From the NCBI RefSeq assembly GCF_016518545.1, contig NZ_JACVTO010000027.1, positions 1 to 59,064 of the forward strand: a DNA stretch of 59,064 nucleotides, in the 5' to 3' direction. The translations under genes and the position numbers were made by a program. This document shows, piece by piece, positions 26,494 to 33,618 of this stretch (position 1 is its first letter; every line of letters begins with the position of its first letter). The DNA comes from Pseudomonas sp. S30 (GTDB taxonomy: Bacteria; Pseudomonadota; Gammaproteobacteria; Pseudomonadales; Pseudomonadaceae). Under the pieces are notes generated by a model. That model searched no databases. It saw nothing but the letters and a program-made list of their open reading frames with translations, and had not been told where the DNA came from.

Positions 26494-28716
26494 ATGCGCA
26501 CAGGGATGTTGGCGCTGGTGCTCGGGCTATTGAGCCTGAGGTTTTTACCTGTATTGCCCTCGCTGGGAGGGCTCTTGCTCCTGTCATTGCTGGCGCTGCT
26601 GTGCTTGCGCAGCCGTGCGTGGCCCGCTGGTTGGTGGCTGCTGGGACTGTGCTGGGGATGCTGGTCGGCCCAGCAGGCGCTGGATGACCGTCTGGCGCCT
26701 GCATTGGATGGGCGAACGGTGTGGCTGGAGGCCAAGGTGGTGGGCCTGCCGTCCAACACGGGCAGCAGCGTGCGTTTCGACCTTGAAGAGGCTCGATCCC
26801 GACGTGGACAGTTGCCCAGCCGGCTCCAGGTGAGCTGGTCTGGCGGGCCCAAGGTCAGGGCTGGCGAGCGGTGGCGGCTGGCGGTCACCCTCCAGCAGCC
26901 TGGCGGTCTGCTCAATCCCCATGGGCCCGATCGCGAAGCCACCTTGCTGGCACGGCGCATCGGCGCCACGGGGACCGTCAAGGCGGGCGAAAGGCTCGAA
27001 ACCGTGCAGGGCGGCTGGCGTGATCGCTTGCGGCAAAGGTTGCTCATGGTGGATGCCCACGGGCGCGAAGCGGTGCTGGCCGCGCTGGTACTAGGCGATG
27101 GTTCGGGCTTGGCCCGCGAGGACTGGCAGGCACTCCAGGCCACTGGGACCGTGCACCTGCTGGTGATATCCGGTCAGCACATCGGGCTGCTGGCCGGTCT
27201 GGTCTACGGCCTGGTCGCCGGCCTGGCGCGTTTGGGCTTCTGGCCCGGGCGCTGGCCCTGGCTGCCGTGGGCCTGTGGCCTGGCGATGGCCGCGGCCCTG
27301 GGTTACGGAGCCCTGGCGGGCTTTCAGGTGCCGGTGCAGCGGGCCTGTCTGATGCTCGCCACGGTGCTGTTGTGGCGCTTGCGCTTTCGGCACCTCGGCG
27401 CCTTTTTCCCACTGTTGCTGGCGCTGGCCGGTGTGCTGCTGATCGAACCGCTCGCCAGCCTGCTGCCTGGGTTCTGGCTGTCGTTCACGGCCGTGGCCAC
27501 CTTGATCTACTGCTTCAGTGCACGTCTGGGAGGCTGGCGTGCGTGGCAGGCCTGGAGCCGCGCGCAATGGGTGATCGCAGTCGGGTTGCTGCCCGTGCTG
27601 CTCGCGCTGGGACTTCCGGTCAGCCTCAGCGCGCCGCTGGTCAATCTGCTGGCCGTACCCTGGATCAGCCTGGCGGTGTTGCCTTTGGCCCTGCTTGGTA
27701 CTGCTCTGCTGCCATTACCGGGAGTCGGCGATTGGCTACTATGGAGCGCCGGCGGTCTGATCGACATCCTGTTTCGCCTTCTGGGCCAACTTGCCGAGTG
27801 GCAACCCGCCTGGATGCCCGAGCCCCTGCCGTTGTGGAGCTGGCTGTTGGTGTGTAGCGGCGCCGTATTGCTCCTGTCCCCGCACGGTCTGGCGCTGCGC
27901 GGACTGGGCGCGGTACTGCTGTTGGCGCTCTGGGCGCCGCGCGAACAGGTTCCGCTGGGGCAGGTGCAGGTGTGGCAGTTGGATGTCGGCCAGGGGTTGG
28001 CCGTGGTGTTGCGCACGCGTCATCACACGCTGCTGTACGACGCAGGTCCGGCCACGCGCTTCAGCGACCTGGGGGAAAGCGTGGTGCTGCCGACCTTGCG
28101 CCAGTTGGGTGTGGCGCATGTGGACCTGATGCTCATCAGCCATGCCCATGCCGATCACGCGGGCGGTGCGGCAGCGATTCACCGGGGCCTGCCGGTCACG
28201 CGGGTGCTGGCCGGCGAGCCCCTCCAGCTGCCGTCGGCCCTGCAGGCACGGGCGTGCGTCAGTGGCGAGCAATGGGAGTGGGATGGCGTGGTGTTTTCAC
28301 TCTGGCATTGGCCACAGGGTCAGCACAGCAATGACCGCTCGTGCGTGCTGCTGGTGGCGGCACAAGGGGAACGCTTGCTGCTGGCTGGCGACATGGAGCA
28401 GGCGGCCGAGCGCGCTTGGCTGGCCGACAATCCGGGACTGACCATCGACTGGCTCCAGTCGCCGCACCATGGCAGCCGCACGTCATCGACCGAGCCCTTC
28501 ATCCGCGCCACGGCGCCGCGCGCGGCGATGATCTCGCGCGCTCGGCACAACGTCTTCGGCCATCCTCACCGGCAGGTACTGGAACGCTATGCGCGTCACG
28601 GCGTGGCTGTCCACGACACAGCGGTGGGCGGTGCCCTGCGTCTGCAACTGGGCACCGGCAAGGGCGTCGAGGGACTGCGCGAGCAACGGCGGTTCTGGCG
28701 TGAGCCGCCCTCCTGA
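26494..28716 (+). CDS. comEC: ComEC/Rec2-type DNA internalisation membrane protein
   Basis: A 740-residue protein with the three ComEC parts in order: an N-terminal DUF4131 region, the multi-span competence domain with HLLVISGQHIGLLAGLVYGL, and a C-terminal metallo-beta-lactamase-like domain with the metal motif HAHADHAGG (near residue 550) and HHGSRTSS. It is thought to carry single-stranded DNA across the inner membrane during natural transformation. The length is normal and no break was seen. Stands first in the comEC-exbB-exbD-lpxK run, though a 122-base gap separates it from exbB. Confidence 0.93.
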   Translation: MRTGMLALVLGLLSLRFLPVLPSLGGLLLLSLLALLCLRSRAWPAGWWLLGLCWGCWSAQQALDDRLAPALDGRTVWLEAKVVGLPSNTGSSVRFDLEEARSRRGQLPSRLQVSWSGGPKVRAGERWRLAVTLQQPGGLLNPHGPDREATLLARRIGATGTVKAGERLETVQGGWRDRLRQRLLMVDAHGREAVLAALVLGDGSGLAREDWQALQATGTVHLLVISGQHIGLLAGLVYGLVAGLARLGFWPGRWPWLPWACGLAMAAALGYGALAGFQVPVQRACLMLATVLLWRLRFRHLGAFFPLLLALAGVLLIEPLASLLPGFWLSFTAVATLIYCFSARLGGWRAWQAWSRAQWVIAVGLLPVLLALGLPVSLSAPLVNLLAVPWISLAVLPLALLGTALLPLPGVGDWLLWSAGGLIDILFRLLGQLAEWQPAWMPEPLPLWSWLLVCSGAVLLLSPHGLALRGLGAVLLLALWAPREQVPLGQVQVWQLDVGQGLAVVLRTRHHTLLYDAGPATRFSDLGESVVLPTLRQLGVAHVDLMLISHAHADHAGGAAAIHRGLPVTRVLAGEPLQLPSALQARACVSGEQWEWDGVVFSLWHWPQGQHSNDRSCVLLVAAQGERLLLAGDMEQAAERAWLADNPGLTIDWLQSPHHGSRTSSTEPFIRATAPRAAMISRARHNVFGHPHRQVLERYARHGVAVHDTAVGGALRLQLGTGKGVEGLREQRRFWREPPS

Positions 28717-28838
28717 TCCGCCGTCCACAGGGTAGGCGGGCGAGCCGCAGCGACTGCACGAGCGTCTTGATCTTCGGCAGATGAGCACCCGGCGTGCCTA
28801 TGATAGAGTGGCGACCATTTTCAAGGGGAATGCTTACT

Positions 28839-29474
28839 GTGTGGGAATTGGTCAAGTCTGGCGGCTGGATGATGCTGCCGATCATTCTGAGCTCCATCGC
28901 GGCCATGGCCATCGTCGTGGAGCGTCTATGGACCCTGCGCGCCAGCCGGGTCGCGCCCTCGCACCTGCTCGGTCAGGTGTGGATGTGGATCAAGGACAAG
29001 CAACTGACCAGCGACAAGCTCAAGGCCCTGCGCGCCGACTCGCCACTGGGCGAGATCCTCGCTGCCGGTCTGGCCAATTCCCGTCATGGCCGCGAGATCA
29101 TGAAAGAATGCATCGAAGAGGCCGCCTCCAGAGTCATCCATGAGATGGAGCGCTACATCGGCACCCTCGGAACCATCGCCGCCATGGCGCCGCTGCTCGG
29201 CCTGCTCGGCACCGTGCTGGGCATGATCGATATCTTCAGCGCCTTCATGGGCTCGCAGACGACCGCCAACGCGGCGGTGCTCGCCGGGGGCATTTCCAAG
29301 GCATTGGTGACTACGGCCGCGGGCCTGATGGTGGGCATCCCTGCGGTGTTCTTCCATCGTTTCCTGTTGCGCCGTATCGATGAGCTGGTGGTCGGCATGG
29401 AGCAGGAGGCCATCAAGCTGGTCGAGGTGCTTCAGGGCGACCGCGAGGTCGAGGTAGCCGGAGAGAAGGCGTGA
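28839..29474 (+). CDS. exbB: ExbB/TolQ/MotA-family proton channel subunit
   Basis: A 211-residue protein with three membrane segments. Family motifs are WMMLPIILSSIAAMAIVVERLW, LGTIAAMAPLLGLLGTVLGMI and GISKALVTTAAGLMVGIPA. I chose GTG 28839 over ATG 28830: the AAGGGGA box (28823-28829) touches the ATG but sits at a normal distance from the GTG, and relatives begin MWELVK. With the next gene it makes a proton-driven motor, perhaps for a TonB-like partner. It may or may not serve the receptor in this window, because Pseudomonas has several such pairs. Confidence 0.88.
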   Translation: MWELVKSGGWMMLPIILSSIAAMAIVVERLWTLRASRVAPSHLLGQVWMWIKDKQLTSDKLKALRADSPLGEILAAGLANSRHGREIMKECIEEAASRVIHEMERYIGTLGTIAAMAPLLGLLGTVLGMIDIFSAFMGSQTTANAAVLAGGISKALVTTAAGLMVGIPAVFFHRFLLRRIDELVVGMEQEAIKLVEVLQGDREVEVAGEKA

Positions 29475-29905
29475 AGTTCCGACGCAACCGCCAGCGGGAA
29501 AACGTCGATATCAACCTCGCCTCGTTGATCGACGTGGTGTTCGTGCTGCTGCTGTTCTTCGTGGTCACCACCACGTTCACCCGCGAGACCCAGTTGCGAG
29601 TGGAACTGCCCGAGGCGTCCAGCGGCGCCCCCGCGACGCCGGACGATGCCAAGCTGGTCGAGGTGACCATCAGCGCGGACGGCGTGTACTCGGTCAACAA
29701 CCACTTGCTGCCCAAGAGCGACTTGACCGCGCTGACCGAGGCGCTGCAGCGCGAGTCCGGCGGTGACAGCACCTTGCCCCTGGCCATCAGTGCCGATGGC
29801 AAGACTCCGCACCAGGCTGTGGTCACGGCCATGGATGCAGCCGGCAAGCTCGGCTTCAGCCATCTGCGCATGACCACCGTCGAGGCGGCCCAAGGTACAC
29901 CTTGA
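29471..29905 (+). CDS. exbD: ExbD/TolR-family protein
   Basis: A 144-residue protein with a short basic N terminus, one membrane segment with the essential aspartate (NLASLIDVVFVLLLFFVVTTTF) and a periplasmic domain. It starts at a GTG overlapping the exbB stop and pairs with that protein. The stop overlaps the lpxK start. Together they stand between comEC and lpxK. Confidence 0.92.
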   Translation: MKFRRNRQRENVDINLASLIDVVFVLLLFFVVTTTFTRETQLRVELPEASSGAPATPDDAKLVEVTISADGVYSVNNHLLPKSDLTALTEALQRESGGDSTLPLAISADGKTPHQAVVTAMDAAGKLGFSHLRMTTVEAAQGTP

Positions 29906-30900
29906 TGAGTCTTGCCGATCGCCTGCTCAGCGCCTGGTACCGAGGTCACCCGGCCCTTGGGCTGTTGCGTCCGCTCGAGGCGCTCTATCGGCGCGTGGTG
30001 ATGCGCAAGCGTGCGCGCTTCCTCAGTGGCGCGGACCCCAGCTACCGTGCCCCGGTCCCGGTGGTCGTGGTCGGCAACGTCACCATCGGTGGCACCGGCA
30101 AGACCCCGATGATCCTCTGGCTGATCGAGCATTGCCGGCGCCGTGGCCTGAAGGTCGGGGTGGTCAGCCGCGGCTACGGTGCCAGGCCGCCCAGCCTGCC
30201 CTGGAGAGTGGCGGCGGACCAGCCTGCGAGCCAGGCCGGCGACGAACCCCTGCTGATCGTGCAACGCACGGGCGTGCCGCTGATGATCGACCCGGATCGA
30301 TCGCGAGCGGTGCAGGCGCTGTCGGCCAGTGAGCCGCTGGACCTTGTCCTGTGTGACGACGGCCTGCAGCACTACCGACTGGCGCGCGATCTGGAGCTGG
30401 TACTCATCGATGCTGCGCGTGGCCTGGGCAACCGCCGCTGCCTGCCCGCCGGCCCCCTGCGCGAGCCTGCCGAACGTTTGCAACAGGTCGACGCGGTGTT
30501 GTACAACGGCGCAATCGCCGATCCGCAGGACGGTTTCGCCTTCACCTTGCGCCCCAGCGCGCTGATCAACCTGCGTACCGGCGAGCGCCGCGCCCTGGAC
30601 CACTTCGTTCGCGGCCAGGCCGTGCACGCAGTGGCCGGCATCGGTAACCCGCAACGTTTCTTCGATACCCTGATGGCGCTAGACTGGCAGCCAGTGCCGC
30701 ACCCCTTCGCCGATCATGCCGAGTTCAACGTCCAGAATCTGACGTTCACGCCGGCATTGCCCTTGGTGATGACCGAGAAGGATGCGGTGAAGTGCCGTGA
30801 CTTCGCCGGCGAAGACTGGTGGTACCTGGCTGTCGATGCGCAGCCTTCGCCAGCCTTCGTCGACTGGTTCGACCGGCAACTCGCCCACCTGCTGCCCTGA
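29905..30900 (+). CDS. lpxK: Tetraacyldisaccharide 4'-kinase LpxK
   Basis: A 331-residue membrane-attached kinase that phosphorylates the lipid A disaccharide at the 4' position, the step yielding lipid IVA. The P-loop is GNVTIGGTGKTP (about residues 55-66), and DDGLQHYRLARDLELVLID carries the catalytic DDGxQH motif. ATG 29905 shares its A with the exbD stop. A TTG just before adds one codon and was not preferred. Confidence 0.96.
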   Translation: MSLADRLLSAWYRGHPALGLLRPLEALYRRVVMRKRARFLSGADPSYRAPVPVVVVGNVTIGGTGKTPMILWLIEHCRRRGLKVGVVSRGYGARPPSLPWRVAADQPASQAGDEPLLIVQRTGVPLMIDPDRSRAVQALSASEPLDLVLCDDGLQHYRLARDLELVLIDAARGLGNRRCLPAGPLREPAERLQQVDAVLYNGAIADPQDGFAFTLRPSALINLRTGERRALDHFVRGQAVHAVAGIGNPQRFFDTLMALDWQPVPHPFADHAEFNVQNLTFTPALPLVMTEKDAVKCRDFAGEDWWYLAVDAQPSPAFVDWFDRQLAHLLP

Positions 30901-30950
30901 GCGGCATTCACGCTTTTTCCATTCCGGCCTCCGGCCTCAAGGACCTCTCG

Positions 30951-31136
30951 ATGGACACCAAATTGCTCGATATCCTGGCCTGCCCGATCACCAAGAGCCC
31001 ACTCAAGCTCAGCGCCGACAAGACCGAACTGATCAGCAAGGCTGCCGGCCTGGCTTATCCCATCCGCGACGGCATCCCGGTCATGCTGGAGAGCGAAGCG
31101 CGCACCCTGACTGACGATGAGCGCCTGGATAAATGA
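30951..31136 (+). CDS. Trm112/YcaR-like small protein
   Basis: A 61-residue protein of the YcaR (UPF0434/Trm112-like) family, found between lpxK and kdsB in many gamma-proteobacteria. It keeps LLDILACP and AYPIRDGIPVMLESEAR. Enterobacterial forms have a second cysteine (CPxC) for zinc; here that position is not Cys (ACPITKS), so the zinc site is probably lost. Function unknown. It follows GGACCTCTCG and overlaps kdsB by four bases. Confidence 0.88.
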   Translation: MDTKLLDILACPITKSPLKLSADKTELISKAAGLAYPIRDGIPVMLESEARTLTDDERLDK

Positions 31137-31897
31137 GCGTCGCGTTCACCGTCGTCATCCCCGCGCGGATGCATTCCACACGCCTGCCGGGCAAGCCCCT
31201 GCTGCCGATCGCCGGCAAACCCATGGTCCAGCATGTCTGGGAGCAGGCTCGCAAGAGTGCTGCCAGTCGGGTGGTCATCGCCACCGACGATCCGGCCATC
31301 GTCCAGGCCTGCGAGGCGTTCGGCGCCGAGGTGCTGCTCACCCGCGCCGACCATGAATCGGGCACCGATCGCCTGGCCGAGGTGGCCCAGCGCCTGTCGC
31401 TGCCCGCCGATGCCATCGTGGTCAATGTCCAGGGCGACGAGCCGCTCATTCCGCCGGTCATCATCGACCAGGTCGCCCTCAACCTGGCGGCACATGCCGA
31501 GGCCGGCATCGCCACCCTCGCCGAGCCGATCCACGCGCCGCACGCGGTCTTCAACCCCAATGCCGTGAAGGTGGTCAGCGACAAGCACGGCCTGGCGTTG
31601 ACCTTCAGTCGGGCGCCGCTGCCCTGGGCCCGCGACGCGTTCGCCCGCGACCAGGCGCAGCTCCCAGAGGGCGTACCGTACCGCCGCCACATCGGCCTGT
31701 ACGCGTATCGGGTCAACTTCCTCCAGGACTTCGTCAGCTGGGGGCCTTGCTGGCTGGAGCAGACCGAATCGCTGGAGCAACTGCGTGCACTCTGGCACGG
31801 CGTGCGTATCCACGTCGCCGACGCCCTGGAGGCGCCGGCCGTCGGCGTCGATACCCCTGACGATCTCGAGCGCGTGCGGCGCTTGCTGGAGGCCTGA
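31133..31897 (+). CDS. kdsB: 3-deoxy-manno-octulosonate cytidylyltransferase KdsB
   Basis: A 254-residue enzyme that activates Kdo with CTP to CMP-Kdo for the LPS inner core. Motifs are VIPARMHSTRLPGKPL (nucleotide loop), ATDDPAIVQAC, NVQGDEPLIPP and ERLRALWHG-like EQLRALWHGVRIHV. Its start overlaps the YcaR-like gene (ATGA), and its stop overlaps the phosphatase gene. Confidence 0.96.
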   Translation: MSVAFTVVIPARMHSTRLPGKPLLPIAGKPMVQHVWEQARKSAASRVVIATDDPAIVQACEAFGAEVLLTRADHESGTDRLAEVAQRLSLPADAIVVNVQGDEPLIPPVIIDQVALNLAAHAEAGIATLAEPIHAPHAVFNPNAVKVVSDKHGLALTFSRAPLPWARDAFARDQAQLPEGVPYRRHIGLYAYRVNFLQDFVSWGPCWLEQTESLEQLRALWHGVRIHVADALEAPAVGVDTPDDLERVRRLLEA

Positions 31898-32361
31898 TGC
31901 GCGTTCTGTTCGTTTGCCTGGGCAACATCTGCCGTTCGCCCACTGCCGAGGGGGTACTGCGTCATCAACTGCGGTCCGCAGGCTTGCAAGACCGTGTGCA
32001 AGTGGCCTCGGCGGGCACGGGTGACTGGCATGTAGGCGAGCCGCCCGACCGGCGCACCTGCCAGGCGGCACTGGCCCGTGGCTACGACCTCAGCGCGCAG
32101 CGTGCGCAGCAGGTCACGCCAGCGCATTTCGAGCAGTACGACCTGATCCTGGCGATGGACAAGAGCAACCTGCGCAACTTGCAGGCTTTGCGTCCAGCCG
32201 GCGCGAGCGCCGAGCTCGACTTGTTCCTGCCGCGCTTCGGTGCAGCACTGGACGAAGTGCCAGATCCCTACTATGGCGGCAAAGAGGGCTTCGAACAGGT
32301 GCTGGACCTGATCGAGGCGGCCTGTCGCGAGCTGGTCACGCAAATCAAGGGGCGGGCATGA
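31897..32361 (+). CDS. Low-molecular-weight protein-tyrosine phosphatase
   Basis: A 154-residue LMW-PTP. The active-site loop is CLGNICRSP (C8 to P16), and the general acid lies in DPYYGG near the C terminus. In other bacteria such enzymes control exopolysaccharide export kinases, but no Wzc-like kinase is in this window. It sits between kdsB and murB with overlapping starts and stops on both sides. Confidence 0.92.
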   Translation: MRVLFVCLGNICRSPTAEGVLRHQLRSAGLQDRVQVASAGTGDWHVGEPPDRRTCQAALARGYDLSAQRAQQVTPAHFEQYDLILAMDKSNLRNLQALRPAGASAELDLFLPRFGAALDEVPDPYYGGKEGFEQVLDLIEAACRELVTQIKGRA

Positions 32362-33377
32362 GCATCCAGTGGCAGGAGCAGGTATCGCTCAAGCCGTTCA
32401 ATACCTTCGGTATCGATGTACGCGCCCGGTGGTTCACTCAGGCCCACGACGACGCGCAGATACGTTCGGCCCTACAGGCCGCTGCACAGCGACAGGTTCC
32501 TGTACTGGTGATCGGCGGTGGCAGCAACCTGCTTCTCACCCATGACGTGGACGCCCTGGCATTGGTGGTGGCCAGTCGCGGTCGCCGGATCTGCAGTGAC
32601 GAGGGTGGACATGTCGTGGTCGAGGCCGAGGCGGGTGAGCCTTGGCATCCCTTCGTGCAGTGGACCTTGGCGCAGGGCCTGTGCGGTCTGGAGAACCTCA
32701 GTCTGATTCCTGGCACGGTGGGCGCTGCACCGATGCAGAACGTCGGCGCCTACGGCGTGGAAATCAAGGACGTCTTCGCCGGTTTGACCGCGCTGGACAG
32801 GGAAACGGGCACGCTGTGTGAGTTCAGCCTCGAGCAATGCGGCTTCGGCTATCGCGACAGCGTGTTCAAGCGCAACCCGGGACGCTGGCTGATCCTGCGG
32901 GTACGCTTCGCGCTGACCCGTACGCTGCACGCTCATCTGGACTACGGGCCCGTGCGTCAGCGGCTGCGTGAACACGGTGTCGAGCAGGTGACCGCCCAGG
33001 CCATCAGCGATGCCATCAGCAGCATCCGCCGGGAAAAGCTGCCCGATCCTTCGGTGTTGGGCAATGCTGGAAGTTTTTTCAAGAATCCTGTGGTACCCGG
33101 TGCTCTGGCCGAGCAGCTTCGTGAGCGCCATCCCAATCTCGTGGCCTACCCGCAGGCCGATGGGCAGGTCAAGCTGGCGGCTGGCTGGTTGATCGAGCAA
33201 GCCGGTTGGAAAGGCCATCGTGACGCCGATGCTGGTGTGCACAGCCTGCAATCGCTGGTGCTGGTCAACCATGGTGACGCCAGTGGTGAGCAGATCCATG
33301 CGCTGGCTCGGCGTATCCAGGCCGATATCCTGAAGCGTTTCGGTGTGGAGCTGGAAATGGAGCCCAACGTCTACTGA
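32358..33377 (+). CDS. murB: UDP-N-acetylenolpyruvoylglucosamine reductase MurB
   Basis: A 339-residue type I MurB, an FAD enzyme reducing UDP-GlcNAc-enolpyruvate to UDP-MurNAc. FAD-binding GGGSNLLLT and SLIPGTVGAAPMQNVGAYG are present, as are the catalytic serine in LGNAGSFFKNP and the Tyr/Arg in GFGYRDSVFK. Its ATG overlaps the phosphatase gene. It ends the lpxK-murB run; a strong terminator follows about 190 bases later. Confidence 0.96.
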   Translation: MSIQWQEQVSLKPFNTFGIDVRARWFTQAHDDAQIRSALQAAAQRQVPVLVIGGGSNLLLTHDVDALALVVASRGRRICSDEGGHVVVEAEAGEPWHPFVQWTLAQGLCGLENLSLIPGTVGAAPMQNVGAYGVEIKDVFAGLTALDRETGTLCEFSLEQCGFGYRDSVFKRNPGRWLILRVRFALTRTLHAHLDYGPVRQRLREHGVEQVTAQAISDAISSIRREKLPDPSVLGNAGSFFKNPVVPGALAEQLRERHPNLVAYPQADGQVKLAAGWLIEQAGWKGHRDADAGVHSLQSLVLVNHGDASGEQIHALARRIQADILKRFGVELEMEPNVY

Positions 33378-33390
33378 AGCCTGCCTGGCA

Positions 33391-33534
33391 CTTGTCTGCG
33401 TCAAGGCCAGACAAGGCGCAGCAGGGTGTAGAGGCGCCGAGCCCTGGAGTACCTGAGCATTCGCACCCGGTTAAACTGCCGTCCGGGCAAAGCTCAGGAA
33501 CAGTCCGGGGCAGCCTGTACAGGGAGCAGCCCCG
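33391..33534. other. Stem-rich gap between murB and rne
   Basis: Several perfect inverted repeats lie in series: CTTGTCTG/CAGACAAG (33391-33415); an outer CCTGAGC/GCTCAGG (33452-33458 with 33492-33498) enclosing CCCGG/CCGGG (33466-33470 with 33483-33487); and CGGGGC/GCCCCG (33506-33534). With the terminator after it, this could be an RNA on the plus strand. No known family was recognised. Confidence 0.4.
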
Positions 33535-33562
33535 CGTCGAATCACTTTCCCGAGCGCAGCAC

Positions 33563-33606
33563 AATGAAAAGGCCCCGCCAGTTCGCACTGGCGGGGCCTT
33601 TTCATT
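33563..33606. terminator. Bidirectional terminator between murB and rne
   Basis: A perfect 19-base-pair hairpin (AATGAAAAGGCCCCGCCAG and its complement) with loop TTCGCA. A and T runs on both sides let it end transcripts from either strand. It lies between the convergent murB and rne genes. Confidence 0.95.
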
Positions 33607-33618
33607 CAGCCGGTCGAA

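Noticed and set aside
29905..29910. TTG at 29902 as lpxK start
   Set aside because: ATG 29905 is one codon later, matches relatives and overlaps the exbD stop in the usual way.
33460..33540. Cobalamin-riboswitch-like wording in the murB-rne gap
   Set aside because: Only a loose resemblance around CCCGGTTAAACTG and GCAGCCCCG. No downstream gene to control on that strand, and the conserved core order is lacking.
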